The notes beneath the pieces were generated by a model that searched no databases, was not told where the DNA came from, and saw only the letters and a list, made by a program, of their open reading frames with translations. A stretch of DNA of 20,647 bases. Origin: a virus. Shown piece after piece: positions 13,867-20,647 of this stretch (positions within the stretch are counted from its first letter, which is position 1; every line of letters begins with the position of its first letter). The translations under genes and the position numbers were made by a program. The DNA lies in the IMG/VR virus record IMGVR_UViG_3300013307_000055, positions 1-20,647 of that record; one strand, 5' to 3'.

Positions 13867-15626
13867 ACACGCTCTCGCCCACGGTCGTCTCTGTCCGGTC
13901 CGCCAAGCCTGCGTACGTGTACGGGGCCACGGCCACCGTCCCTCTGGTCACCTCTGCCGCCTCCGGCAACGTCCGGGTCGGGATGCCCTCGGACATGCCG
14001 GCCAACGCCACCGTCACCTCGGCGATCCTCACCTTCCAGCAGGCCGGAGCCCTGGCCGGATCCATCACCGTGCAGATCCAACGGCACTCCGCGAACTGGC
14101 AGGCCTCCAAGGCGACGTGGAACAACCGGCCTGGAGTCTCCGGCACCGTCGTGTCCGTCACGAAGACTGCCCCGGCAGACGGAACCCTGTGGGCGTTCGA
14201 CGTCACCGCCGACGTCGCCGCGTTCGTCGGAGGCACCGTCGCCAACTACGGGTGGCGGCTCAACTCCACCTCGGCTACGGCGGTCAACACTCGCGGCTCC
14301 GCAGCCTCGGTCGGGAAGCCGACGCTCGTCATCACCTACATGACGCCGACCGACGCGCCGATCAACCTCGTGCCTGCCGGTAACCAGTCCGTGTCCGTCG
14401 CCAAGCCGTGGCTCACCTTCCAAGCCCCTCCGGACACGACCGCCATCAACGTGCAGATCGACGCGGACATGGCAGCGGCCTACGACTTCGACTCCGGCGA
14501 CGTCAACGCCACCACCGGCTCCCTGGACCTGACGACCACCGCGTTCGGCGGACTCGTGGCAGGCACCCCGAAGTATTGGCGGGCCAGAACCAAGAGCAGC
14601 CTGGGGTACTCCGCGTTCTCCGGCTGGGTCCAGATGCAGAGGACCGCCAAGCCGACCGTCACCATCACCAGCCCTGGAGCCACGACCGACGACACCACGC
14701 CACCCGTGGTCTGGTCCGTCGCCGGGGGGACGCAGGTGTCATGGCAGGTCATCATCACCGTGGCAGGCAAGGTCGTGGCCGACTCCGGCCAGACGGTCGG
14801 GACAGAAACCACCTGGACTCCTCCCAAGGCCGTGTCCACCATCGGGACGTCGGCGACCGCCGAGGTGCGGATCTGGGATGCCGTGGACCGGGTAGCCACA
14901 GCCGGTGACCCCGTGTACGCCAACGCCACCCTGACGTTCACCGCACAGGGGACCGGCTCCGTGACCCCGGCCACCGGGATGACTGCCGTACCGGACGGGT
15001 TCGCCCCGTTCGTCACGATCACCGGCACCCGTGCTGCCGCACCTGACTCGTGGCAGGTGGTCCGCGACAACACCTACATCGCCTCGGGACTGTCTCCCGC
15101 GTCGGCCAACCTCGCGGCCTATCAGGACTGGACCGCCGACCCGAACAAGCCCCACACCTACCGTGCCGCCCCGTACACGAACGGTGTAGGTACCGCCTCC
15201 GGTGGCCCGACCGTCACCGTCACTCCCACCTGCCTGGGGATCTGGCTGGTGGATCCGGTCACCCCCACCATCCGGGCCGTCATCTGGGGAGACAACGACG
15301 GCGATTGGGACGCCACGGAGCTGGCGGTGGTCCACCAGCCCGTCGCTGGTCCTCCGGTCCGTCGCGTCATCTACCGGCCACCCCTGTCCGGCTCCGTCAC
15401 CGGAGAGTTGGTGGACGTTGCCGGCCAGACCGCCGACGCGCAGATCACCAGCCTGTACGACTTCAAGTCCAACAACCGGGACCTGCGTCTGGTCCTCGGC
15501 GACCGCAACCTCCTCGTCCGGGTGGGGGACCTGCTCATCACCCCGACGCCGGACTCCGACCTCGACCGGCACTCGCTGGTCTCGTTCTCCTGGTGGCAGC
15601 AGGACACGCCGCCGTGGTCGCCATGA
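13857..15626 (+). CDS. Minor tail protein with DNRLRE-like domain and Fn3-like repeats
   Basis: This 589-residue protein starts at GTG 13857, overlapping the tape measure end; longer in-frame starts lie deep inside that gene. Residues about 12-162 look like a DNRLRE/CBM-type beta-sandwich (ATVTSAILTFQQAG, then WQASKATWNNRPG, then TLWAFDVTADVAAF, ending in KPTLVITYM). Three beta-sandwich repeats follow, at roughly 163-262, 263-363 and 370-457, in the style of fibronectin type III domains. A C-terminal beta domain (458-589) ends in WWQQDTPPWSP. Its place directly after the tape measure is that of the distal tail protein, so it may form part of the tip ring and also bind a surface sugar. The carbohydrate role is an inference from the domain type. 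The stop overlaps the next ATG (ATGA). Confidence 0.8.
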   Translation: MAVNTLSPTVVSVRSAKPAYVYGATATVPLVTSAASGNVRVGMPSDMPANATVTSAILTFQQAGALAGSITVQIQRHSANWQASKATWNNRPGVSGTVVSVTKTAPADGTLWAFDVTADVAAFVGGTVANYGWRLNSTSATAVNTRGSAASVGKPTLVITYMTPTDAPINLVPAGNQSVSVAKPWLTFQAPPDTTAINVQIDADMAAAYDFDSGDVNATTGSLDLTTTAFGGLVAGTPKYWRARTKSSLGYSAFSGWVQMQRTAKPTVTITSPGATTDDTTPPVVWSVAGGTQVSWQVIITVAGKVVADSGQTVGTETTWTPPKAVSTIGTSATAEVRIWDAVDRVATAGDPVYANATLTFTAQGTGSVTPATGMTAVPDGFAPFVTITGTRAAAPDSWQVVRDNTYIASGLSPASANLAAYQDWTADPNKPHTYRAAPYTNGVGTASGGPTVTVTPTCLGIWLVDPVTPTIRAVIWGDNDGDWDATELAVVHQPVAGPPVRRVIYRPPLSGSVTGELVDVAGQTADAQITSLYDFKSNNRDLRLVLGDRNLLVRVGDLLITPTPDSDLDRHSLVSFSWWQQDTPPWSP

Positions 15627-16921
15627 CGCAGCCGCTTGGCCTGACCCCGAAGCAAGAGCAGGCGTACGTCGCCTACCTGTTCAGCAACCACGACTTCGCC
15701 ATCTACGTGGACGTGATCGGCCTGGACCACACCCCGATCCGGTCCCTCAACGACGTGGGCGGGATGCTCCTCGACGGCCAGATCAACATTCAACGGGACT
15801 CCGCTGTGGTCCGCACTGCATCGTTCTCGTTCGCCGATCCGGACCACGCCCTGCACCTGGACCCCGACTCACCCTGGCAAGGGGCCTACTTCTCCGACCG
15901 GATGATCCGGGTCCGGCATCAGGTCACCGTGCCAGGCATCGGGCAGGTGACGGCCACCCCGTTCGTCGGGCCGATCACGAAGGTGTCCCGCGACGGGGAA
16001 GTCCTGGCCGTGGAGTGTCAGGACAAGGCGTCGCTGGCTCTGACCGGCACCTCGCCGGTCAAGGCCAGCAAGGGGATGAACGCCGTCGCCGCCATCCGGC
16101 GCATCATGAGCCAGGCCACAGGTGAGACGAAGTTCCGGCTGCCGGAGGGCACGACCCGGAACCTGCACAAGTCCTACGCCTGCGGGTGGCACGACGACGC
16201 CTCACCGTGGGTGGTCTGCCAGAGGATCGCCAACCAACTGAACATGCAACTGCTCTACTCCTGCGACGGCTACCTGACGTTGCGGCGCAGGCCATCGCAG
16301 CCCGCCGCCACCGTGTCCGGCTCTGCTCTGACGTCCTACCCGACCGTGGACTTCGACTCCACCGAGGTGGTGAACATGGTCCGGGTGCTCGGCACCCTGG
16401 CCCCGCCGAAGCGGAAGAACACCAAGAAGGACGCCAAGCCGCAACTGGAGCGACCGCCGACGAAGATCACCGCCGTGGCTGTGGCCGGAGCTGCCCATCC
16501 ACTGTCGCCGAACCGGCTGGGCCGCAACGGCGTGCCGAGGTACCTGCCGAGCATCATCGAGGACGCCACGTACAAGTCCCTGGCGCAGGCCAGGGAACTG
16601 GCCTCCACGACTCTGGCCGATGGCCTGACCCTGACGACCGGTGTCGCGTTCGACATGGTGCCCCTGTTCCACCTCGACGTCGGCGACGTCCTGACCGCAC
16701 AGGCTCCGTCCGGCACCATCACCGTCCGGCTCCTGGAGGGCTCCATCCCGCTGTCGGTGTCCGGGGACATGTCGGTTGGGATGCAGCGGTCGGTCAGCCG
16801 TGCCGCGCACGCCCGGATCCGGACCACGAAGCGGACTCCTGCTCCGACGCGGAAGGCGAGGAAGCAGTACCACAAGGATCTGGCGTCGTGGCGTAAGTCC
16901 CACCACAAGGCCGGACGATGA
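15623..16921 (+). CDS. Minor tail protein, hub/baseplate-like
   Basis: This 432-residue protein starts at an ATG that overlaps the previous stop. The opening (YVAYLFSNHDFAIYVDVIG, then INIQRDSAVVRTASFSFADP, and VGPITKVSRDGEVLAVECQD) looks like the tail-hub/DUF5047-like proteins of actinophages, and an ACGWHDDASPW stretch and paired beta domains follow. Two strongly basic segments stand out: about residues 261-276 (PPKRKNTKKDAKPQ) and the last 37 residues, with 7 arginines, 6 lysines and 4 histidines. The C-terminal tail may be exposed or may bind DNA or cell-surface polymers. A hub-type role is likely; the exact family is uncertain. Confidence 0.75.
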   Translation: MTQPLGLTPKQEQAYVAYLFSNHDFAIYVDVIGLDHTPIRSLNDVGGMLLDGQINIQRDSAVVRTASFSFADPDHALHLDPDSPWQGAYFSDRMIRVRHQVTVPGIGQVTATPFVGPITKVSRDGEVLAVECQDKASLALTGTSPVKASKGMNAVAAIRRIMSQATGETKFRLPEGTTRNLHKSYACGWHDDASPWVVCQRIANQLNMQLLYSCDGYLTLRRRPSQPAATVSGSALTSYPTVDFDSTEVVNMVRVLGTLAPPKRKNTKKDAKPQLERPPTKITAVAVAGAAHPLSPNRLGRNGVPRYLPSIIEDATYKSLAQARELASTTLADGLTLTTGVAFDMVPLFHLDVGDVLTAQAPSGTITVRLLEGSIPLSVSGDMSVGMQRSVSRAAHARIRTTKRTPAPTRKARKQYHKDLASWRKSHHKAGR

Positions 16922-19890
16922 CCGAGCGGGGAGAAGTCCGGGCAGTCTCGTGGATGCCGTTGGGCTCGGAGCTCACGGTCACCGCGAACGTCGGCACGCT
17001 CACCCTCCAGGTGGACAACCCGGTGGACTTCGATGAGGACGGCGGGACCGTTGACCTCAACGGCGTGCAGTACGACTACACCACCGTTGACCAAGACACT
17101 GGACTCCTCACCCTCACCTCGGCTGTGACCGTCGCAGGAGCGATTGGCGACCGGCTCAACGTGTACTCCGGAGGCATGGTCGCCATCGACTACGTGGCGT
17201 TCGTGTCTCTCGGCGACGGCGACGAGATCGAGGTTCCGATCCCGTTCTCCGACCGCGACCTCTGGCCCGAAGGCGAGTACGACTTCCCCGTCCTGGTGAA
17301 CCTGTCGGACAACCTGGAGTCGATGACCGGCGTGCCGAACCGGAGCCCGATCCGCGACGGCTCGTTCATCAACCCGGCCACTCTGCCCACCCCGACGATC
17401 CCGCCGTCCGATGGCCTGGTGCCGGCCACGGCTCCCACGAACCTGATCGTCACCGGAGGCATCGGAGCCCTGTTCGTCCGGTGGACCCCCATCAGCAACA
17501 AGGACCCGGTGACCTACGACGCCCACGTTTCGCCGACGTCGGGGTTCACGCCGGACTCCACGACTCTGGCCGTGTCCACGATGGCGACCTCGTTCACGCT
17601 GCGGCAACTCCCGACGCCGGTAGGCACTCCGCCGAACCAAGCGTTGTCGTACGACGCGACCTACTACGTCAAGGTGATCCCGCGCGACCTGGACGGGGCC
17701 GGCCCGACCAGTGCCGAGGCGTCGGGGGCGATGGTCCGGGTGACCGGACCAGACGTGGCGGCGGAGTCCATCACAGGTGACCGGATCCAAGGTGGCACCA
17801 TCACCGGCGACCTGTTGTCCACGACCGTCGTCATGGGCTCGACCATCTCCACCGGAGGCCTGGACGACCAAGGCCACCTGACCGGAGCTCGAGTGGACCT
17901 CGGGCCGGACGGGATGACCACCTACGCCCCGGACGGCATCACGCCGGTCGTCAACTTCCCCCTGGACCCGACAGACGACGCGTTCATCCACAACGCCCAC
18001 GTCTCGCTCCTGTCCGCCGACGTGGCGAACAACCTGACCGTCCACGGCACGAACAACGAACTCGCTGCCTCCTCGACCCTGCAACTCGGCTCCGGCGTCA
18101 CCTCGCCGTCCACGCCTCCCACCCTGGCGACCACCTACGACACGGTGCAACTGGACGTGACGACGCTGGTCCCCAGCAACGGCGGCTCCAACCAGGACTT
18201 CAACCTCGGGACGTTCAAGTTGGACCCCGGCCAGATCACCAGCATGTGCTGGGATCCGGTGTACACCTGCTGGCAGGTGTTCCAACAGCTCTCGGCAGGG
18301 TTCCGGCTCTGGCGGTTCAACCCGGACGGCTCCCTGCGGTGGACGCCGCTCAACACCGCGCCGTGGGTGGACGACTTCCGGGGCCAGAGCAAGGTGTCCG
18401 GCTGCCGCAACGGCTGGCTCCAGAACTTCACGTCGGGCGTGTGGTACGCCTGGGAGACGGTCACGACCGGAGGCAGCAACCGGTGGGGTTCCATCCCGAA
18501 CTCGTGGCTCCTGCCTGGCTCCACTGCCGACCCGTTCATGTCGTTCGATGAGGGCGCGCAGTTGTCGATGCTCTGCCAGATGAACACGTTCTCCAACGAC
18601 ACGATGCAGGTACGCCGGTTCCACACCGTGCCGTACGTCGGCGGCGCGATCCAGCCGTGCGTGAGCGACAGCATCACCACGAGCCCGACGACCATCCAGA
18701 AGTCCGGCTCGATCACCGGCGTCTACTACGGCCCTGCCGACTTCGGCGGCAACCGGTACGTCACCGCCACCGATGCGTACGCCGCCTTGAACGTGTGGGT
18801 GCCAGGCACCCGGTACAACGGGGCGGCGAACTACGCCGAGTGGTCTGCCCCGACCGTCGCCAAGGCGTTCGCGTGGGACGGCGGCAACTTCTGGTCTGTG
18901 GACGCGGGCGGGAAACTCACCAAGTACACCGGCTGGACCTGGCCGACCGAGCCGATGACCACATGGGTGGGCATGTCGGCCTACGACTCCGACGCCACAG
19001 GCGGCACCCACGAGACTCCGGTCGGCACCCTCGGCAACAGGAACGCCTCACGCCGGTCCAAGTTGACCATCACCGTGCCGGCCACGCAGGACTCCGGCCA
19101 GCCTGACGACCCGGACCAGTGGCGCGTGTACTTCGCCCGCCTGGCAGGCAGCACCGTGCCCACGGCCTCGCAGATGAAACTCGTCTCTGGCATCGGGTCG
19201 GCCACCCTGCCGACGTCGGTCACGATGCAGTCCGACGCGACCGGCATCGTTCCTCCAGGAGGCATCTACGGCCAGGCGGGAGCGATCAACACCTTCCCGG
19301 CAGGGAACCCCGCACAGATCCTCGACGGTGCCGGGAACGTGATGATCGACGCGCAGGGCCACGGCTCGGTCGGGATGACGGGCGAGGTCCGCATGTGGGC
19401 CGGATCGGCAGCTCCGAACGGGTGGCTCCTCTGCCAGGGCCAGTCGTTGTCCCGCACTGCGTACCCGGCCCTGTTCGCCATCATCGGGACCACGTTCGGG
19501 GCTGGCACGAACTCACCTGCCGGTACGACGTTCAGCCTGCCTGACATGAACTCCCGAGCCGCCTGGGGCACGGGGTTCATGGCGGTCCTCGGCCAGACCG
19601 AGGGTGGCGTCATGGCGGGTGTGGCGAACCCGTCCGTCGATACCCAAGGCCGAGCAGACCGGCAGAGCCACGTCCACGCACACGGCCCCGGAGCCCTCGT
19701 CAGCGCCGTCGTGGACCTGAACCTCCAGACCAACACCACCAACACCGGCACGGCGAACCGCATCACCCAGCAGAACCACTCGCACAACATCACCGGCAAC
19801 GTCGCCAGCGCCAGCGCCGTGTCGGGCGGGGTGGGCACCGTGCCGTCTGTCCACGCCTACACCGCGTTCAACTTCATCATCCGGACCTAG
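16918..19890 (+). CDS. Tail fibre/tip protein with Fn3-like, propeller-like and collar domains
   Basis: This 990-residue protein is the probable receptor-binding fibre. The start overlaps the hub stop (ATGA). In order: an N-terminal virion-attachment part (1 to about 150), a proline/threonine linker, an Fn3-like domain (about 171-278, TAPTNLIVTGGIGALFVRW), a beta-helix-like linker (ITGDRIQGGTITGDLL), then a tryptophan-rich repetitive region (about 441-690; SMCWDPVYTCWQVFQQ, FRLWRFNPDGSLRW) that looks like a beta-propeller. It ends with a phage tail collar domain (about 820-885; GWLLCQGQSL, FSLPDMNSRAAWG) and a C-terminal part ending YTAFNFIIRT. HVHAH (918-922) and HSH (954-956) could bind metal in a trimer, as in T4-type fibres. 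Receptor and trimerisation are inferred. Confidence 0.88.
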   Translation: MTERGEVRAVSWMPLGSELTVTANVGTLTLQVDNPVDFDEDGGTVDLNGVQYDYTTVDQDTGLLTLTSAVTVAGAIGDRLNVYSGGMVAIDYVAFVSLGDGDEIEVPIPFSDRDLWPEGEYDFPVLVNLSDNLESMTGVPNRSPIRDGSFINPATLPTPTIPPSDGLVPATAPTNLIVTGGIGALFVRWTPISNKDPVTYDAHVSPTSGFTPDSTTLAVSTMATSFTLRQLPTPVGTPPNQALSYDATYYVKVIPRDLDGAGPTSAEASGAMVRVTGPDVAAESITGDRIQGGTITGDLLSTTVVMGSTISTGGLDDQGHLTGARVDLGPDGMTTYAPDGITPVVNFPLDPTDDAFIHNAHVSLLSADVANNLTVHGTNNELAASSTLQLGSGVTSPSTPPTLATTYDTVQLDVTTLVPSNGGSNQDFNLGTFKLDPGQITSMCWDPVYTCWQVFQQLSAGFRLWRFNPDGSLRWTPLNTAPWVDDFRGQSKVSGCRNGWLQNFTSGVWYAWETVTTGGSNRWGSIPNSWLLPGSTADPFMSFDEGAQLSMLCQMNTFSNDTMQVRRFHTVPYVGGAIQPCVSDSITTSPTTIQKSGSITGVYYGPADFGGNRYVTATDAYAALNVWVPGTRYNGAANYAEWSAPTVAKAFAWDGGNFWSVDAGGKLTKYTGWTWPTEPMTTWVGMSAYDSDATGGTHETPVGTLGNRNASRRSKLTITVPATQDSGQPDDPDQWRVYFARLAGSTVPTASQMKLVSGIGSATLPTSVTMQSDATGIVPPGGIYGQAGAINTFPAGNPAQILDGAGNVMIDAQGHGSVGMTGEVRMWAGSAAPNGWLLCQGQSLSRTAYPALFAIIGTTFGAGTNSPAGTTFSLPDMNSRAAWGTGFMAVLGQTEGGVMAGVANPSVDTQGRADRQSHVHAHGPGALVSAVVDLNLQTNTTNTGTANRITQQNHSHNITGNVASASAVSGGVGTVPSVHAYTAFNFIIRT

Positions 19891-19900
19891 AGGAGAAGCC

Positions 19901-20179
19901 ATGTCGTACACCTCCATCGTGCAGATGGCCGGCAGCCAGTCACTCGCCAGCCGGATCGCCGCCGCTGCTGCTGACGAGGGCCAGTCGGACCCGGTGGGGT
20001 GGACGTCCGCGAACATCTGGCAGATCGTCGCAGCCGACCAGGGCTGGTCCGACGCGTGGGACTACGCCGTCGCCAACGCCACCGATGACGACAACCCGGA
20101 CACCGGAGCCCGACCGGGGGTCATCAACGACGCGATGATCCTCGCCGTCGTGCAGCCCCTGGTGACCACCGGCCCGTAG
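19901..20179 (+). CDS. Small acidic protein between fibre and holin
   Basis: This 92-residue protein has a strong leader AGAGGAGAAG just before the ATG. It begins MSYTSIVQMAGSQSLASRIA and is acidic, alanine-rich and helical, with a WQIVAADQGWSDAWDYAVAN segment and the close LAVVQPLVTTGP. No signal peptide or membrane segment is visible. I recall similar small proteins between the fibre and holin genes of other actinophages, all without known function. It may be a virion or tail-assembly accessory protein. Confidence 0.78.
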   Translation: MSYTSIVQMAGSQSLASRIAAAAADEGQSDPVGWTSANIWQIVAADQGWSDAWDYAVANATDDDNPDTGARPGVINDAMILAVVQPLVTTGP

Positions 20180-20184
20180 GTCCG

Positions 20185-20454
20185 ATGCCCCGGCTCCGTG
20201 ACAGGCCAACGCCCGACCTCGTGGTCATCGCTCTGGCCGGAGTCGTCGTCTTCTCCGTCGCTATGACGACCGTGGGCGCGGTGGTCCTCCGGATCGTGGA
20301 CCCCTCTGCGGACCTGGACAAGGTTGCGGCCCGCCTCGCCGACGTCACCAACACCCTCATCGGGGCCATCGTCGGCTACCTCGCCGGACGCGGCGTGGTC
20401 AAACCCACGGGGGGAAACGATGACGAACAACGAGGAAGCGGACTGGACGTTTGA
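20185..20454 (+). CDS. Probable holin (two membrane segments)
   Basis: This 89-residue protein has two hydrophobic stretches, about residues 10-33 (LVVIALAGVVVFSVAMTTVG) and 54-72 (VTNTLIGAIVGYLAGRG), joined by a charged loop with DLDKVAARLAD, and a polar, acidic tail. Small size, two membrane spans and the position after the tail genes fit a class II-type holin, which would make holes in the inner membrane at the end of infection. The start has no clear ribosome binding site, so it may depend on translation of the preceding gene 5 bases upstream. An endolysin is expected beyond the right edge. Confidence 0.75.
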   Translation: MPRLRDRPTPDLVVIALAGVVVFSVAMTTVGAVVLRIVDPSADLDKVAARLADVTNTLIGAIVGYLAGRGVVKPTGGNDDEQRGSGLDV

Positions 20455-20647
20455 GTCGCTGCGGGTAGTGCTGGAGCTGCACGTCGCGGCCCTGCGCGAC
20501 ATGTTGGACGAACGGCAGACCAACTACACCTCCGCCCACGACCGGCTCCAAGAGCAGGTGAACCGGCTCGGAGAGGCACACCAGTTCTTCGCCACCCGCG
20601 ATGAGGTGCGCGCCACCGACGAACGGATGGCCCAACAGATCGCGGAC
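20420..20647 (+). CDS. Coiled-coil protein of the lysis region (3' partial)
   Basis: ATG 20420 opens a frame that runs off the window after 76 codons. GGGGGGAAA lies just upstream, and the first 35 bases overlap the probable holin gene. The visible product is highly charged and helical, with a heptad-like pattern (FESLRVVLELHVAALRDMLD, then LQEQVNRLGEAHQFF, then TRDEVRATDERMAQQIAD). Proteins like this often follow holins in actinophages and may regulate lysis timing or act as a partner protein. The family is not identified and the C-terminus is missing. Confidence 0.7.
   Translation, partial: MTNNEEADWTFESLRVVLELHVAALRDMLDERQTNYTSAHDRLQEQVNRLGEAHQFFATRDEVRATDERMAQQIAD

Noticed and set aside
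16336-19011. Very long antisense open frame (about 890 codons) across the hub and fibre genes
   Set aside because: It lies opposite two well-supported tail genes, is Arg/Gly/Val/His-rich low-complexity sequence and has no recognisable domain; such frames arise from G/C at third codon positions.

Overview
The window looks like a contiguous piece of a double-stranded DNA siphovirus (tailed phage) genome that infects a high-GC Gram-positive host, most likely an actinobacterium. Signs of this are the high GC content (about two thirds, estimated by eye), the strong G/C preference at third codon positions, GTG starts, the G GGG GAA frameshift site and protein styles typical of actinophages. All credible genes lie on the + strand and are packed almost end to end, often with ATGA, GTGA or TGATG stop-start overlaps, as in one late operon. 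I see no tRNA, CRISPR, IS element or integrase.

Region by region. 1-1830: the end of a small two-CxxC (zinc-ribbon-like) protein, a ParB-like protein, and a glycosyltransferase that I read as the TET-associated/GREB1-type family (TAGT). This is the most unusual part and suggests that the phage DNA is hypermodified. 1805-4479: DNA packaging, with a probable small terminase, two small unknown proteins and the large terminase. 4483-8522: head, with a portal fused to a MuF domain, a prohead protease and an HK97-fold major capsid protein. A perfect 14-bp stem-loop follows the capsid gene. 8598-10336: head-tail connection, with a short unknown protein, adaptor, head-closure protein, neck protein and tail terminator. 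10365-13866: tail shaft, with a 42-residue protein, major tail tube, the G/G-T tail assembly chaperones joined by a -1 frameshift, and the tape measure. 13857-19890: tail tip, with a DNRLRE/Fn3-like minor tail protein, a hub-like minor tail protein and a 990-residue fibre ending in a collar domain. 19901-20647: a small unknown protein, a probable holin and the start of a coiled-coil protein. The endolysin presumably lies beyond the right edge.

How the parts work together: the terminases pump the genome through the portal into the capsid shell, and the protease matures that shell. The adaptor, closure and terminator proteins join it to a tube whose length is set by the tape measure. The tip proteins and fibre recognise the host, and the holin begins lysis. 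The TAGT and ParB-like genes directly upstream of the terminases suggest that base modification may be linked to packaging, but the enzyme that would make the hydroxymethylated base (TET/JBP) is not in this window. Functional calls come from reading motifs and gene order, with no database search.
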